Shown piece after piece: positions 53,231 through 62,212 of a stretch of 64,000 nucleotides of DNA. Source of the stretch: Staphylococcus shinii (GTDB lineage Bacteria > Bacillota > Bacilli > Staphylococcales > Staphylococcaceae); the NCBI RefSeq assembly GCF_017583065.1, contig NZ_JAGEVL010000001.1:682001-746000 (forward strand). Direction: 5' to 3'. The stretch's first letter is position 1; each line of letters begins with the position of its first letter. Position numbers and translations under genes: made by a program. A model generated the notes under the pieces. It did no database searches, was not told the origin of the DNA, and saw nothing but the letters and a program-made list of their open reading frames with translations.

Positions 53231-53452
53231 TTACTCAATTGGGTGTCCATTAAATGCGTAATATACTTCTCTTTCATAATCCTCAAACCATATAAGTATT
53301 TCTAAATTAGAACCTAAATAAGGAAATTCTCCGTTTTCTTTCACATAAACATCAAATTCGTAAATTTCAAAATCACCATACTGTATTGCTTTTAAATATT
53401 CAAAGAACTTTTTAGTGCTAAAATATAAGCAAGCATTATCATCACCCCCCAT
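53231..53452 (-). CDS. Hypothetical protein (73 aa)
   Basis: An acidic, aromatic-rich protein with EIYEFDVYVKENGEFPY in the middle and YEREVYYAFNGHPIE at the end; no membrane helix. It starts 11 bases inside the end of the upstream small frame, a coupled arrangement. I do not recognise it. Its size and acidity would suit an immunity-type protein or a truncated larger gene. The start is uncertain. Confidence 0.45.
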   Translation of the reverse strand: MGGDDNACLYFSTKKFFEYLKAIQYGDFEIYEFDVYVKENGEFPYLGSNLEILIWFEDYEREVYYAFNGHPIE

Positions 53453-53597
53453 TGTCTTCCATTGTTTTATCGATAAACTCTTTAACTAATTCTTCATCTA
53501 GGAAATTATTTAAATCCATTTTCGTGTCATCATAATAAATACCCAAAGTTACCTTGCCATATGATTCTTTCTCATCTACTACTTTGATTTTATGCAC
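53442..53597 (-). CDS. Hypothetical protein (51 aa, GTG start)
   Basis: A frame opening with GTG at 53597, with AGAGGT 9 nt upstream. The sequence reads KIKVVDEKESYGKVTLGIYY then DDTKMDLNNFLDEELVKEF. An in-frame stop lies shortly before the start, so it could also be the tail of a decayed larger gene. It overlaps the next frame by 11 bp. No family recognised. Confidence 0.4.
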   Translation of the reverse strand: MHKIKVVDEKESYGKVTLGIYYDDTKMDLNNFLDEELVKEFIDKTMEDNGG

Positions 53598-54025
53598 TTT
53601 AGTTTGACCTCTGTCTTTTAGAAAATCTTACTTTATTAAATTGCACGCATAAATATATTAAGATATTTTATATTTTTATAAAAATAAGTCGTACAATTAA
53701 TGATATAATATTCAATAGTTCAGCATAAAAAAATTTAAACTTAAAAGTTTTGCCAAATACAAATAATGATAAGTATTTGCATGAACTGAATTATACTAAA
53801 TCTGAGGAACTATGTATTATATTAATCACCGAAAAACTTTTCATTAAATAACTGTATTAAAATATACTAGTCGCCTTTTTTGATTTTTAATAATATTTCG
53901 AACAATGATGTATTGTTGACAATAAAAAAGGTATGGTTTATCCGTACTTCATAATGGTTACCTTATTCATTTCGAACCATTACGTGTATTTGAATATAAA
54001 AAAATTAAATAAAGGGGTATGTAGA
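53598..54025. other. Intergenic region upstream of the lipoprotein gene
   Basis: A perfect -35 TTGACA lies at 53916-53921, with a poor -10 (TATCCG) 17 bp later; this may drive the lipoprotein-integrase pair. No further gene seen. Confidence 0.4.
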
Positions 54026-54955
54026 ATGAAAAAGGTTTTTGGATTATTATTAGCTAGCACACTAGTATTGGGAGCATGTGGCAATAGTACCGATAAAAAG
54101 CAAGAAAATAAAACGGAATCTGTAAATGATAATAAGACACAATTCAAAAATAATACTTTAGTTATTGATGATGCTGTCCTATCAATAAAAGATACATTTT
54201 TAGTAAATGATAAAAATTCAGAAGAAAAACTATTAGCGTTCAAATATGAAGTTAAGAACAAAACTGATAAAGAGGAAATCACACCTTTCAATGTATGGTT
54301 AGCTACTATGCAAGCCAAACAAGATAGCGATAACACTGTTAATGATTTAGAAGTCGGAATCACACCTAATACTGGAAAGTATGAAGAATGGTTCAAACAT
54401 TCAGATGACCAAATTAAAAAAGGCAAAAGTGCTAAAGGTATAATTACATACACTTTGCAAAATGACGAAGACGTTACCTTGAAAGCTTCTAAAGGTGTTG
54501 ACGGTAAAGAATTAGGGTCTAAAAAGATTAAACTTAGCGACTTAAAAACGGTAGATTATGATGCTGCAGCAGATATAACGAATAAAAGTAATAACGAAAA
54601 TGAAACAGAAGATGAACCAGTTAGTCAAAGTGATGATGAAAATAACTCCACATCTACAAAAGATGCAGTAGCTAGCAATAAATCACAACAAGAAAATAAT
54701 CAATTTGTCACTCCAACCAACAACACAACCAAAGAGCAAGGCTCATCAAACAAACAAGAAACAACTAACGACTATATGAACGAAACTGAAATAGCTGAAT
54801 GGAATAAATCAAAACCAACTACACATGACGAATCGCAATTGCAAGGTGTAGGTGGTCACCCTTCTGCTTTCGACCCATCAATTCCAAAAGAGACGCAAGG
54901 AGTTCCAAAAACAGATAGTAACGGAGAACAATATATAGACGCAACAGGTGAATAA
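54026..54955 (+). CDS. DUF5067-type lipoprotein beside the integrase
   Basis: A 309-residue lipoprotein. The signal peptide ends in the lipobox LVLGAC with C18 as lipid anchor. The DUF5067-like beta-sandwich covers about 45-185 (VLSIKDTFLV, LLAFKYEVKNKTDKEEITPF). A long Asn/Glu/Ser/Thr-rich linker (about 190-255) follows, then the end HPSAFDPSIPKETQGVPKTD. Such lipoproteins are common next to int in staphylococcal prophages and are suspected to help exclude superinfecting phage. The ATG at 54026 after AAAGGGG replaces the upstream frame start. It lies 59 bp ahead of int. Confidence 0.82.
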   Translation: MKKVFGLLLASTLVLGACGNSTDKKQENKTESVNDNKTQFKNNTLVIDDAVLSIKDTFLVNDKNSEEKLLAFKYEVKNKTDKEEITPFNVWLATMQAKQDSDNTVNDLEVGITPNTGKYEEWFKHSDDQIKKGKSAKGIITYTLQNDEDVTLKASKGVDGKELGSKKIKLSDLKTVDYDAAADITNKSNNENETEDEPVSQSDDENNSTSTKDAVASNKSQQENNQFVTPTNNTTKEQGSSNKQETTNDYMNETEIAEWNKSKPTTHDESQLQGVGGHPSAFDPSIPKETQGVPKTDSNGEQYIDATGE

Positions 54956-54960
54956 TTTTT

Positions 54961-54991
54961 AGGGTAGCACGCCTACCCTTATTATTTTTTT
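54961..54991 (+). terminator. Terminator between lipoprotein and integrase
   Basis: AGGGTAG (54961-54967) / CTACCCT (54973-54979), then a T-rich tract. It allows separate control of the integrase. Confidence 0.75.
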
Positions 54992-55014
54992 ACCTTTTTT
55001 AGGAGGAATAGACT

Positions 55015-56052
55015 ATGACAGTAAAAAAATATGGTAATGGTAAATGGGGATATTACTTCGGTCATGATGGTAAAAGATATAGAAAACAAGGTTTTAAAAC
55101 AAAAAGAGAAGCAACAGAAGCAGAAGTAAAAGCATATTCAGATTTAACGCAAGGACTGGTTATAGATAATAAAGTATCTTTCGGTGAATATTTTAAAGAC
55201 TGGTGTGAAACTTTTCAAAAGCCAAAAGTATCAGAAAAAACTTACGAATCATACATGACGGCAGTAAAACATATCAAACAAAGTGATTTGTATAAAATAC
55301 CGTTAAATAAATTAACTAGACAACAGTATCAAAAGTTCATCAATGAATTTTCATCGACCCATTCAAAAGAAACAATACGAAAAATTAACGGAAAGATTAA
55401 AAGTAGTTTAGACGATGCAGTATTTGAAGGTTTAATAAAAAAGAATATTAATTATAAAGTTGAATATAAAGGGAAAATCCCACAAAAAACAGAAGATGCT
55501 AAGTTTATTAATTTAAATGAATATAGTAGTCTAAAAAGATATTTAATGACCAAGGAAAATAAATCAGCGTTAGCATTATTTATAATGATTGCAACAGGAT
55601 GCAGAGTAAGTGGAGCTATAAATATGAGAACAAAATATATAAACCAGTTGAATGATACGATTTATATAGACGAACACAAAACGGATACTTCACCTAGAAC
55701 TGTAGAAGTGTCAAAAGAAGATATGAATCATATAATCAAGACATTGGAAAAATATCCCATAAATATGGATGGATACATTTTTAAAGATCACGGAACATTC
55801 TTATCGATAAATGCCATAAATAAAGTATTAAAAAAGTATTGTGATAACTTAGGGATTAAGAAAATCACTTCTCACGCTTTAAGGCACACCCACTGTTCTT
55901 ATTTATTAGCAAAAGATATTTCTGTATATTATATTTCAAAAAGGTTAGGTCATAAAAATATTTCGGTTACTACAGAAATATATTCTCACCTATTAGAAGA
56001 AAAATATATTGAAGAAAATCAGAGAGCTGTGCAAGCTCTTAAAGTATTATAA
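55015..56052 (+). CDS. int: Tyrosine-type site-specific integrase (phage/island family)
   Basis: A 345-residue integrase. It has an N-terminal arm-binding AP2-like domain (1-45, YGNGKWGYYFGHDGKRYRKQG), a SAM-like core-binding domain (about 54-150) and a catalytic domain. The active-site residues are R197 (TGCRVSG), K222 (HKT), H287 and R290 (HALRH), H313 (LGHKN) and Y323. All are intact, so the enzyme could be active. The ribosome site AGGAGG is present. It sits 125 bp from the 3' end of tRNA-Arg, the presumed attachment site, and points towards it. Confidence 0.93.
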   Translation: MTVKKYGNGKWGYYFGHDGKRYRKQGFKTKREATEAEVKAYSDLTQGLVIDNKVSFGEYFKDWCETFQKPKVSEKTYESYMTAVKHIKQSDLYKIPLNKLTRQQYQKFINEFSSTHSKETIRKINGKIKSSLDDAVFEGLIKKNINYKVEYKGKIPQKTEDAKFINLNEYSSLKRYLMTKENKSALALFIMIATGCRVSGAINMRTKYINQLNDTIYIDEHKTDTSPRTVEVSKEDMNHIIKTLEKYPINMDGYIFKDHGTFLSINAINKVLKKYCDNLGIKKITSHALRHTHCSYLLAKDISVYYISKRLGHKNISVTTEIYSHLLEEKYIEENQRAVQALKVL

Positions 56053-56055
56053 TCT

Positions 56056-56077
56056 CGTTGGCGTAACGTTGGCGTAA
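56056..56077 (+). repeat. Tandem 11-bp repeat after int
   Basis: CGTTGGCGTAA occurs twice without gap. Short repeats between int and att are often arm-type integrase binding sites; that role is inferred. Confidence 0.5.
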
Positions 56078-56120
56078 AAATATAGAAACGATGGAAAACG
56101 AAGGATATCGAAGATAAACA

Positions 56121-56166
56121 AATCCCCGTTGTATCAACGTTTTAGTTAACGAAGACAACGGGGATT
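56121..56166. terminator. Hairpin terminator between int and tRNA-Arg
   Basis: A perfect 12-bp stem, AATCCCCGTTGT (56121-56132) / ACAACGGGGATT (56155-56166). It can serve both convergent transcripts, though no long T-run follows. Confidence 0.65.
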
Positions 56167-56177
56167 ACGCTATTAGT

Positions 56178-56250
56178 GTCCTGGGAGGGATTCGAACCCC
56201 CGACCGATGGCTTAGAAGGCCATTGCTCTATCCAGCTGAGCTACCAGGAC
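56178..56250 (-). tRNA. trnR: tRNA-Arg (anticodon TCT)
   Basis: A 73-nt cloverleaf on the minus strand. The acceptor stem GTCCTGG pairs with CCAGGAC, the D-arm is GCTCAGCTGGATAGAGC, the anticodon loop CTTCTAA reads TCT (codon AGA), and the T-arm is GGGGGTTCGAATCCC. CCA is not encoded. Its 3' end faces the integrase gene, the usual arrangement for islands inserted at a tRNA. Confidence 0.95.
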
Positions 56251-56274
56251 ATATTCTTTTTGAACACAAGAATT

Positions 56275-56303
56275 ATTATATCTAACTTATCGCTATAAAG
56301 CAA
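56275..56303 (-). promoter_or_regulatory. Promoter of tRNA-Arg
   Basis: TTGCTT (56303..56298), a 17-bp spacer and TATAAT (56280..56275), about 25 bp upstream of the tRNA. Confidence 0.75.
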
Positions 56304-56432
56304 TACTCCAAGCATTAAAAATAAATATGATTTTTCACTTTAATAGACTTTTTATCATCTTTTTTTAATTTCATTAAAAAATTTACTGATTTCAGCTTTT
56401 TACTGGGGTAAAATAGCTTAATAATTAAATGA

Positions 56433-56478
56433 TTTTAGGAGCGAAAGCGAAATTAAACTACATTAATCGCCCCTAAAA
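56433..56478 (-). terminator. Hairpin downstream of the phosphodiesterase gene
   Basis: TTTTAGGAGCGA (56433-56444) / TCGCCCCTAAAA (56467-56478), one mismatch, T-rich on the minus strand. It probably ends the murI-rdgB-phosphodiesterase transcript. Confidence 0.6.
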
Positions 56479-56572
56479 AGTTCTATCCTCACCAATATTA
56501 CTTTATTATTCCTATAACAACACGTAATTTTACATAATTTATATAATTACTAGGCTGTACGTCCTTTTATCA

Positions 56573-57082
56573 TTATAGACTGAACGTTTCACTATCAATG
56601 ATTTGATGATTACGATTATAAAAATTTAATTTTACATCTTTTTCAATTTCATCAATCAACAATTCGGCATAGGTTTCTTCTATGTTACTTCTCGATTGTG
56701 AAATACTTCCAGGGTTTATGACATGAACGTCTCCAATGTGTTCATGTTTAGCCACGTGTGTATGGCCATAAAAAGCAAATTGACATTCTGATGCTTTTGC
56801 TTGTTCTGCAAGTGGCATTCGTGTACGGTTCACATTATATAAATGGCCATGTGTATAAAATGCTTTAATACCATTTACTTCTATAATTTCTTCAGTTGGA
56901 AATTCTGGATAAAAGTCCGTGTTCCCTTTAACTCTATAAAAATGGCTTAATTCGCTATCATGATATTCAAATTCTGAATCACCTAAATGAATCGCAACAT
57001 CAATATCATCGTGATGACTTATTACGTCAAAAAGAATACCTTGTTCTGTGTGGTTATCACTTACTATAATCCATTTTAACAT
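56573..57082 (-). CDS. YfcE/MJ0936-family metallophosphoesterase
   Basis: A 169-residue calcineurin-fold phosphodiesterase. The metal motifs are SDNHTEQG (8-15), HLGDSEF (36-42), VKGNTDF near 52, YTHGHLYN near 77 and GHTHVAKHE near 104. Homologues hydrolyse simple phosphodiesters in vitro; the physiological substrate is unknown. It overlaps the rdgB stop by one base (TGATG), forming murI-rdgB-phosphodiesterase as in S. aureus and B. subtilis (ysnB). Confidence 0.92.
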   Translation of the reverse strand: MLKWIIVSDNHTEQGILFDVISHHDDIDVAIHLGDSEFEYHDSELSHFYRVKGNTDFYPEFPTEEIIEVNGIKAFYTHGHLYNVNRTRMPLAEQAKASECQFAFYGHTHVAKHEHIGDVHVINPGSISQSRSNIEETYAELLIDEIEKDVKLNFYNRNHQIIDSETFSL

Positions 57083-57663
57083 CACTGTTCACCTTCTAAG
57101 TATTGTCGTAACTTTTCAATTGCTTTACCTCTATGACTTACTTCACTTTTTTCTTCAGCTGTAAGTTGAGCCATTGTTTTATTTTTGTCATCTAAATAAA
57201 ATATAGGGTCATAACCAAAGCCTTGTTCTCCTATTTTACTCAAAGTAATTTCCCCTTCAACTGTGCCTTTAAATTGGACAGTTTCTTCTCCAGGAGCACT
57301 CATACTAATGACACACACAAATTGTGCAGCACGGTTGATTTCATCACCTAAATTGGTTAACAATTTATCTATATTAGCATCATCATTTTTTTCAGTTCCT
57401 GCGTAACGCGCAGAATATATTCCAGGTTCTCCACCTAAAGCAAATACTTCTAGGCCACTGTCATCAGCTATCACTCGTTTATTTAATACTTTTGCAGCTG
57501 CTTCTGATTTCAACTTCGCATTTGCTTCAAATGTATGTCCTGTTTCTTCTACATCAAAATCTTCAATTAATTCTGTGATGCCTATTACATTATAATCAGG
57601 GAATATAACTCTAAAATCATTTATTTTACCTTTATTATTTGATGCAATTACTATATCTTTCAT
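57082..57663 (-). CDS. rdgB: XTP/dITP diphosphatase (non-canonical purine NTP pyrophosphatase)
   Basis: A 193-residue HAM1/RdgB enzyme, which removes dITP and XTP from the nucleotide pool. The substrate loop VIASNNKGKINDF is at 5-17, the catalytic Asp lies in VIADDSGLEV near 67, and GEPGIYSARYAG and the C-terminal VSHRGKAIEKLR are present. It lies 11 bp after murI. Confidence 0.96.
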   Translation of the reverse strand: MKDIVIASNNKGKINDFRVIFPDYNVIGITELIEDFDVEETGHTFEANAKLKSEAAAKVLNKRVIADDSGLEVFALGGEPGIYSARYAGTEKNDDANIDKLLTNLGDEINRAAQFVCVISMSAPGEETVQFKGTVEGEITLSKIGEQGFGYDPIFYLDDKNKTMAQLTAEEKSEVSHRGKAIEKLRQYLEGEQ

Positions 57664-57674
57664 CGTTTAATCTC

Positions 57675-58475
57675 CTATTCTTGTAATTCCATTTTTTCAA
57701 CTTTCACTTTCATTTTTAACCACTCTTCAATAATTAATTCTATATGTTCAGTTTCTCCTGTAGCAAAAAATTTATGTTCAGGTTGTCGTTTATATCCTGC
57801 ATGTTCATTACTAAAAGTTAATAATGCACTTACTTCTCGTGCAGTTTCTAATCCAGAAGAAATCACTACTTTTTCTCCACCAAAATAATCATTTATTGGT
57901 TGGTATAACAGTGGATAGTGTGTACAGCCTAAAATCACTGTATCAGCATTACTATTTCTCCAATGCTTTAATGTCTGATGTATAATAATACTTGTGATTG
58001 TAGGGTCTTGATACCTCATTTGCTCAACTAATGGTACAAAACCAGGACAAGCTATCCCTGATACTTCAACATTAGGGTTTATATTTTTTATATGATGTCT
58101 ATAGGCTTCGGATTTAATTGTGCCTTCTGTACCTAAAATTAAAACATCATTGTTTTTGGTAGTCATAATCGCTGTTCTTGCACCAGGTTCAATAACACCA
58201 ATTACTGGAATAGGTAATATATTTTGCAAATGTTTTAACGCTACTGCTGTAGCTGTATTACAAGCAATTACTAGCATTTTGATATCAAATGCCATTAATT
58301 TCTGTGCTAATTCTGTAGTGAATTCCCTAACTTGTGAGCCCTCTCTTGGGCCATAAGGGCAACGCTTAATATCACCTAAATAATATATTGTTTCATTTGG
58401 AAGTTGGCGCATAATTTCTTTGGCAACAGTTAAACCACCAACTCCAGAATCAATTACACCGATTGGTTTGTCCAT
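57675..58475 (-). CDS. murI: Glutamate racemase
   Basis: A 266-residue cofactor-independent racemase that supplies D-Glu for MurD, whose gene is also in this window. The catalytic cysteines lie in VIACNTATA (near C72) and [10 protein letters not shown] (near C184), and the start is [13 protein letters not shown]. The ATG at 58475 gives the S. aureus length; the TTG two codons earlier is too close to AAGGAT. It is the first gene of its operon. Confidence 0.97.
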   Translation of the reverse strand: MDKPIGVIDSGVGGLTVAKEIMRQLPNETIYYLGDIKRCPYGPREGSQVREFTTELAQKLMAFDIKMLVIACNTATAVALKHLQNILPIPVIGVIEPGARTAIMTTKNNDVLILGTEGTIKSEAYRHHIKNINPNVEVSGIACPGFVPLVEQMRYQDPTITSIIIHQTLKHWRNSNADTVILGCTHYPLLYQPINDYFGGEKVVISSGLETAREVSALLTFSNEHAGYKRQPEHKFFATGETEHIELIIEEWLKMKVKVEKMELQE

Positions 58476-58630
58476 ATTCAATTACATCCTTATTTATTAT
58501 CTTGTACTTTATTGTAGCATAGTCTTGTTTTCAAAATCATTAATCATGCTAATAGTTAAGTTTTCATCCGTAATATATACAATATGTATTTACCCTATTC
58601 AACTATGAAATAATTATCTAATTTTATAAA

Positions 58631-58667
58631 AAAGACTTAACATTTATTGTATAAATGTTAAGTCTTT
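58631..58667 (-). terminator. Terminator after sdhB
   Basis: A perfect 16-bp stem, AAAGACTTAACATTTA (58631-58646) with its complement at 58652-58667, and T-rich flanks on both sides. Confidence 0.9.
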
Positions 58668-58682
58668 AATAATATTGTGAAA

Positions 58683-59495
58683 TTAATATACTTGATGATC
58701 TGAACCAAAGAATGATTTGAACATATGGAACGATGTTTCTCTATTTAAAGCGGCAATAGATGTAGTCAACGGTATACCTTTAGGACATGCGTTTACGCAG
58801 TTTTGTGAGTTACCACATTCCTGTAAACCTCCACCGCCCATTAATGCTTCTAAACGTTCATCTTTTGTCATTGAACCTGTTGGATGTAGGTTAAATAGTC
58901 TAACTTGTGAAATTGCCTGAGCACCAACGAAGTCATTTTTGCTAGTTACGTTTGGACAAACCTCTAAGCAAACACCACAGGTCATGCATTTAGAAAGTTC
59001 ATAAGCAGTTTGACGTTTTTTCTCTGGCATACGTGGACCTGGACCTAAATCATACGTACCGTCAATCGGAACCCATGCTTTCATTCGTTTCAAATTATCG
59101 AACATTCTAGTACGATCTACTTGTAAATCACGGATAACAGGGAATGTACTCATTGGTTCTAATTTAATAGGTTGTTCTAATTGATCAACAATTGCAGAAC
59201 ATGATTGTCTTGCTTGTCCGTTAATCACCATTGAACAAGCACCACAAACTTCTTCTAAACAGTTCATATCCCAAATAACAGGAGTCGTTTTTTCACCTTT
59301 ACTATTAACTGGGTTACGTCTGATTTCCATTAAACATGCTATAACATTTAAATTCTCTCTATAAGGAATTTCAAATTCTTCGTTATATGGTGTTGAGTTG
59401 TCATTGTCTTGACGTTTTATAATTAATTTAATTGTTTTTTGGCTAGGTTGCTCGTTTTGTGCAGGAGTTTCATTAACTTCTTTTGTTTCTACCAT
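58683..59495 (-). CDS. sdhB: Succinate dehydrogenase iron-sulfur subunit
   Basis: A 270-residue subunit with three Fe-S clusters. The 2Fe-2S ligands are in CLEEVCGACSMVINGQARQSC-like spacing near 80-100, the 4Fe-4S ligands in CMTCGVCLEVCP, and the 3Fe-4S ligands in CGNSQNCVNACPKG. It passes electrons from SdhA to menaquinone at SdhC. It lies 2 bp after sdhA and is the last gene of the operon. Confidence 0.97.
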   Translation of the reverse strand: MVETKEVNETPAQNEQPSQKTIKLIIKRQDNDNSTPYNEEFEIPYRENLNVIACLMEIRRNPVNSKGEKTTPVIWDMNCLEEVCGACSMVINGQARQSCSAIVDQLEQPIKLEPMSTFPVIRDLQVDRTRMFDNLKRMKAWVPIDGTYDLGPGPRMPEKKRQTAYELSKCMTCGVCLEVCPNVTSKNDFVGAQAISQVRLFNLHPTGSMTKDERLEALMGGGGLQECGNSQNCVNACPKGIPLTTSIAALNRETSFHMFKSFFGSDHQVY

Positions 59496-59497
59496 AA

Positions 59498-61261
59498 TTA
59501 TTTACCTCCCTTTGACGCCTTAGAGTAATCACGTTTACGCGGTGGTATTAAACTAATATCAACTGGTTCATAAGTAAACTTAGGTGCCTCTGTCTTGCCT
59601 TGATACGTAGCTAATGTTGTTTTCAACCATTCTTCATCATTTCTTTCTGGGAATTCTGGTTTATAATGCGCGCCACGAGATTCATTTCTATTATATGCAC
59701 CAATCGTGATTACACGTGCGAGTACTAACATATTCCATAATTGACGTGTAAAGAATACAGCTTGGTTACTCCAAGTTTGAGTATCTTCAATATCAATATT
59801 TTGATAGCGTTCCATCAATTCTACAATTTTCTTATCTGTCTCTAATAATGTTTTATTTTCACGCACAACTGTAACATTTGCAGTCATGACTTCTCCTAAT
59901 TCTCTATGAAGTTTATAAGCATTTTCAGTACCCTTCATATTTAATAGGTTATCAAATTTCTCTTGCTCTTCTTTAACGTGTTTTTCGTAAATGCTCTCAT
60001 CTAAATCTGTATATGAATCTTCAATATTTGAAATATAGTCTACTGCATTTGGACCAGCAACAGTACCACCGTAAATTGCAGAAAGTAATGAGTTAGCACC
60101 TAAACGGTTACCACCATGTTGTGAGAAATCACATTCACCAGCTGCAAATAACCCTTTGATATTTGTCATTTGATCATAATCAACATATAATCCACCCATT
60201 GAATAGTGTACTGCAGGGAAGATTTTCATCGGTACTTTACGAGGATCATCACCGGTAAATTTCTCATAAATCTCAATAATACCACCCAATTTAATATCCA
60301 ATTCATGTGGATCTTTATGAGATAAATCTAGATATACCATGTTTTCACCATTAATACCTAATTTTTGATTCACACATACATCAAAAATTTCACGTGTCGC
60401 GATATCACGCGGTACCAAGTTACCATAATCTGGGTATTTTTCTTCTAAGAAATACCATGGTTTACCATCTTTATATGTCCAAATACGGCCGCCTTCACCA
60501 CGTGCTGATTCACTCATTAATCTAAGCTTATCATCGCCGGGAATCGCAGTTGGATGAATTTGAATAAATTCACCGTTAGCGTACATTGCACCTTGTTGGT
60601 ATACAATTGAAGCAGCTGAGCCTGTATTAATCATTGAGTTTGTTGTCTTACCAAAGATAATACCAGGGCCACCAGTTGCCATAATAACAGCATCTGAACC
60701 AAATGATTGAATTTCAGCAGTTGTCATATTTTGAGCAACGATACCTCTTGCCATATTATCATCATCTTTGACTATACCTAAGAATTCCCAACCTTCATAT
60801 TTTGTAACTAAACCGTCAACTTCATAGCTACGCACTTGTTCGTCTAATGCATAGAGTAATTGTTGACCTGTAGTAGCACCGGCATATGCAGTTCTATGAT
60901 ACATCGTGCCACCGAAACGTCTAAAGTCTAATAGACCTTCTTTAGTTCTATTAAACATTACGCCCATACGGTCAAGTAAATGAATAATTTTAGGTGCCGC
61001 ATCTGTCATTGCTTTTACAGGTGGTTGGTTTGCTAAGAAATCTCCGCCATAAACAGTATCATCTAAATGCACTGTAGGAGAATCTCCTTCCCCTTTTGTA
61101 TTTACCGCTCCATTAATGCCACCTTGTGCACAAACAGAGTGTGAACGTTTAACAGGAACAAGTGAGAACAGATCTACATGCGCGCCCTGCTCTGCTGCTT
61201 TAATTGTTGCCATTAGACCAGCTAGTCCACCGCCGACAACAATAATTTTCTTCTCTGCCAT
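59498..61261 (-). CDS. sdhA: Succinate dehydrogenase flavoprotein subunit
   Basis: A 587-residue FAD subunit that oxidises succinate to fumarate. The FAD Rossmann motif is VVGGGLAGL (8-16), the covalent-FAD His is in RSHSVCAQGG (H41), and the substrate region has HPTAIPG, GEGGRIW and the catalytic Arg in the HYSMGGLYVD region. The length is right for the B. subtilis-type menaquinone enzyme. Confidence 0.97.
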   Translation of the reverse strand: MAEKKIIVVGGGLAGLMATIKAAEQGAHVDLFSLVPVKRSHSVCAQGGINGAVNTKGEGDSPTVHLDDTVYGGDFLANQPPVKAMTDAAPKIIHLLDRMGVMFNRTKEGLLDFRRFGGTMYHRTAYAGATTGQQLLYALDEQVRSYEVDGLVTKYEGWEFLGIVKDDDNMARGIVAQNMTTAEIQSFGSDAVIMATGGPGIIFGKTTNSMINTGSAASIVYQQGAMYANGEFIQIHPTAIPGDDKLRLMSESARGEGGRIWTYKDGKPWYFLEEKYPDYGNLVPRDIATREIFDVCVNQKLGINGENMVYLDLSHKDPHELDIKLGGIIEIYEKFTGDDPRKVPMKIFPAVHYSMGGLYVDYDQMTNIKGLFAAGECDFSQHGGNRLGANSLLSAIYGGTVAGPNAVDYISNIEDSYTDLDESIYEKHVKEEQEKFDNLLNMKGTENAYKLHRELGEVMTANVTVVRENKTLLETDKKIVELMERYQNIDIEDTQTWSNQAVFFTRQLWNMLVLARVITIGAYNRNESRGAHYKPEFPERNDEEWLKTTLATYQGKTEAPKFTYEPVDISLIPPRKRDYSKASKGGK

Positions 61262-61306
61262 AAATTGTCACTCCCTCAAATATATGTGAAACTTTATTTT
61301 ATAATT

Positions 61307-61918
61307 TTATAAAAATGCTAAGATTGCGCTCATACCGATGTATGAAACAACTAAGAATACAATAAGTGAAACCCAAGTGAAGATTTGTTGTGATTTTTTA
61401 GATTGTAAGATACCCCAAGTAACTAAGAATGACCATAAACCATTCGCAAAGTGGAATGTTACAGCTAATAAACATACAATGTAAAAAATCAACCACCCTG
61501 GATTAGTTACAATATCGTGTACCATATCAAAGTTCACTTCATGTCCTAACGCACGTTGTATTCTTGTCTGCCATAAATGAATTGCTATAAAAACGAACGT
61601 TATGATGCCTGTGAGACGTTGTAACATGAACATCCAGTTTCTAAATGCTGAATAATGTCCTACGTTCTCTTTTGCCGTAAAGGCAATATGTACACCGTAT
61701 ACTGCATGATATAGTATTGGAATATAAATAACAGCAAATTCCAATACAATTAAAAAAGGTAATGATTCCATAAATCCAGCTGCCTTGTTAAACGCTTCAG
61801 CGCCTTTAGTTGCCTGATGGTTAACAAGTAAATGGACTAATAAGAATCCACCTATTGGTATTACACCTAGTAAAGAATGTAATCGTCTTAAATAGAATTG
61901 ATTTTTCGAGTATGCCAA
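61307..61918 (-). CDS. sdhC: Succinate dehydrogenase cytochrome b558 subunit
   Basis: A 204-residue membrane anchor with five helices, binding two haems b. Candidate haem histidines lie in RLHSLLG, LVHLLVNH, YHAVYGVH, HLW and TFHFANG. The start is TTG at 61918 with AGGGGGG upstream, giving the S. aureus length. It is the first gene of sdhCAB; a single anchor without sdhD is normal for Firmicutes. Confidence 0.95.
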   Translation of the reverse strand: MAYSKNQFYLRRLHSLLGVIPIGGFLLVHLLVNHQATKGAEAFNKAAGFMESLPFLIVLEFAVIYIPILYHAVYGVHIAFTAKENVGHYSAFRNWMFMLQRLTGIITFVFIAIHLWQTRIQRALGHEVNFDMVHDIVTNPGWLIFYIVCLLAVTFHFANGLWSFLVTWGILQSKKSQQIFTWVSLIVFLVVSYIGMSAILAFL

Positions 61919-62120
61919 AAGGAAGTCCCCCCTGTGAAACAATTAATTTTTTAGATTTCTTTTTTTGATGTGAAAGTAATTGGAATTTCTATATAACCCC
62001 TGCGTACAATAACTCTTTATGTATTGTATGTTTGTTACAACACAATATTATTGCACAATTTTAAACATAGAAGTATTATACAAAGTCTATTTTTATACAT
62101 AATTTAAAATACAGTGTTAA

Positions 62121-62151
62121 TGAGAATATTCTCAATTAGAAAACGCTTCCA
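62121..62151 (-). promoter_or_regulatory. cre-like site and TGAGAAT palindrome upstream of sdhCAB
   Basis: TGGAAGCGTTTTCT (62151..62138) matches the CcpA consensus TGWAANCGNTNWCA at 12 of 14 positions. Beside it TGAGAATATTCTCA (62121-62134) is a perfect palindrome. CcpA control of sdh is known in Gram-positives; the palindrome's protein is unknown. Confidence 0.55.
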
Positions 62152-62212
62152 CATACATGTAAAAAAAGAATTCCTGTTATTTGCTATTGTAACACTAATT
62201 AAATAGAAAATG

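Noticed and set aside
46573..56177. A second copy of the tRNA-Arg 3' end as the far attachment site
   Set aside because: I looked for repeats of GGGATTCGAACCCCC or the anticodon-arm sequence within the island and saw none, so the far boundary of any integrated element cannot be given.
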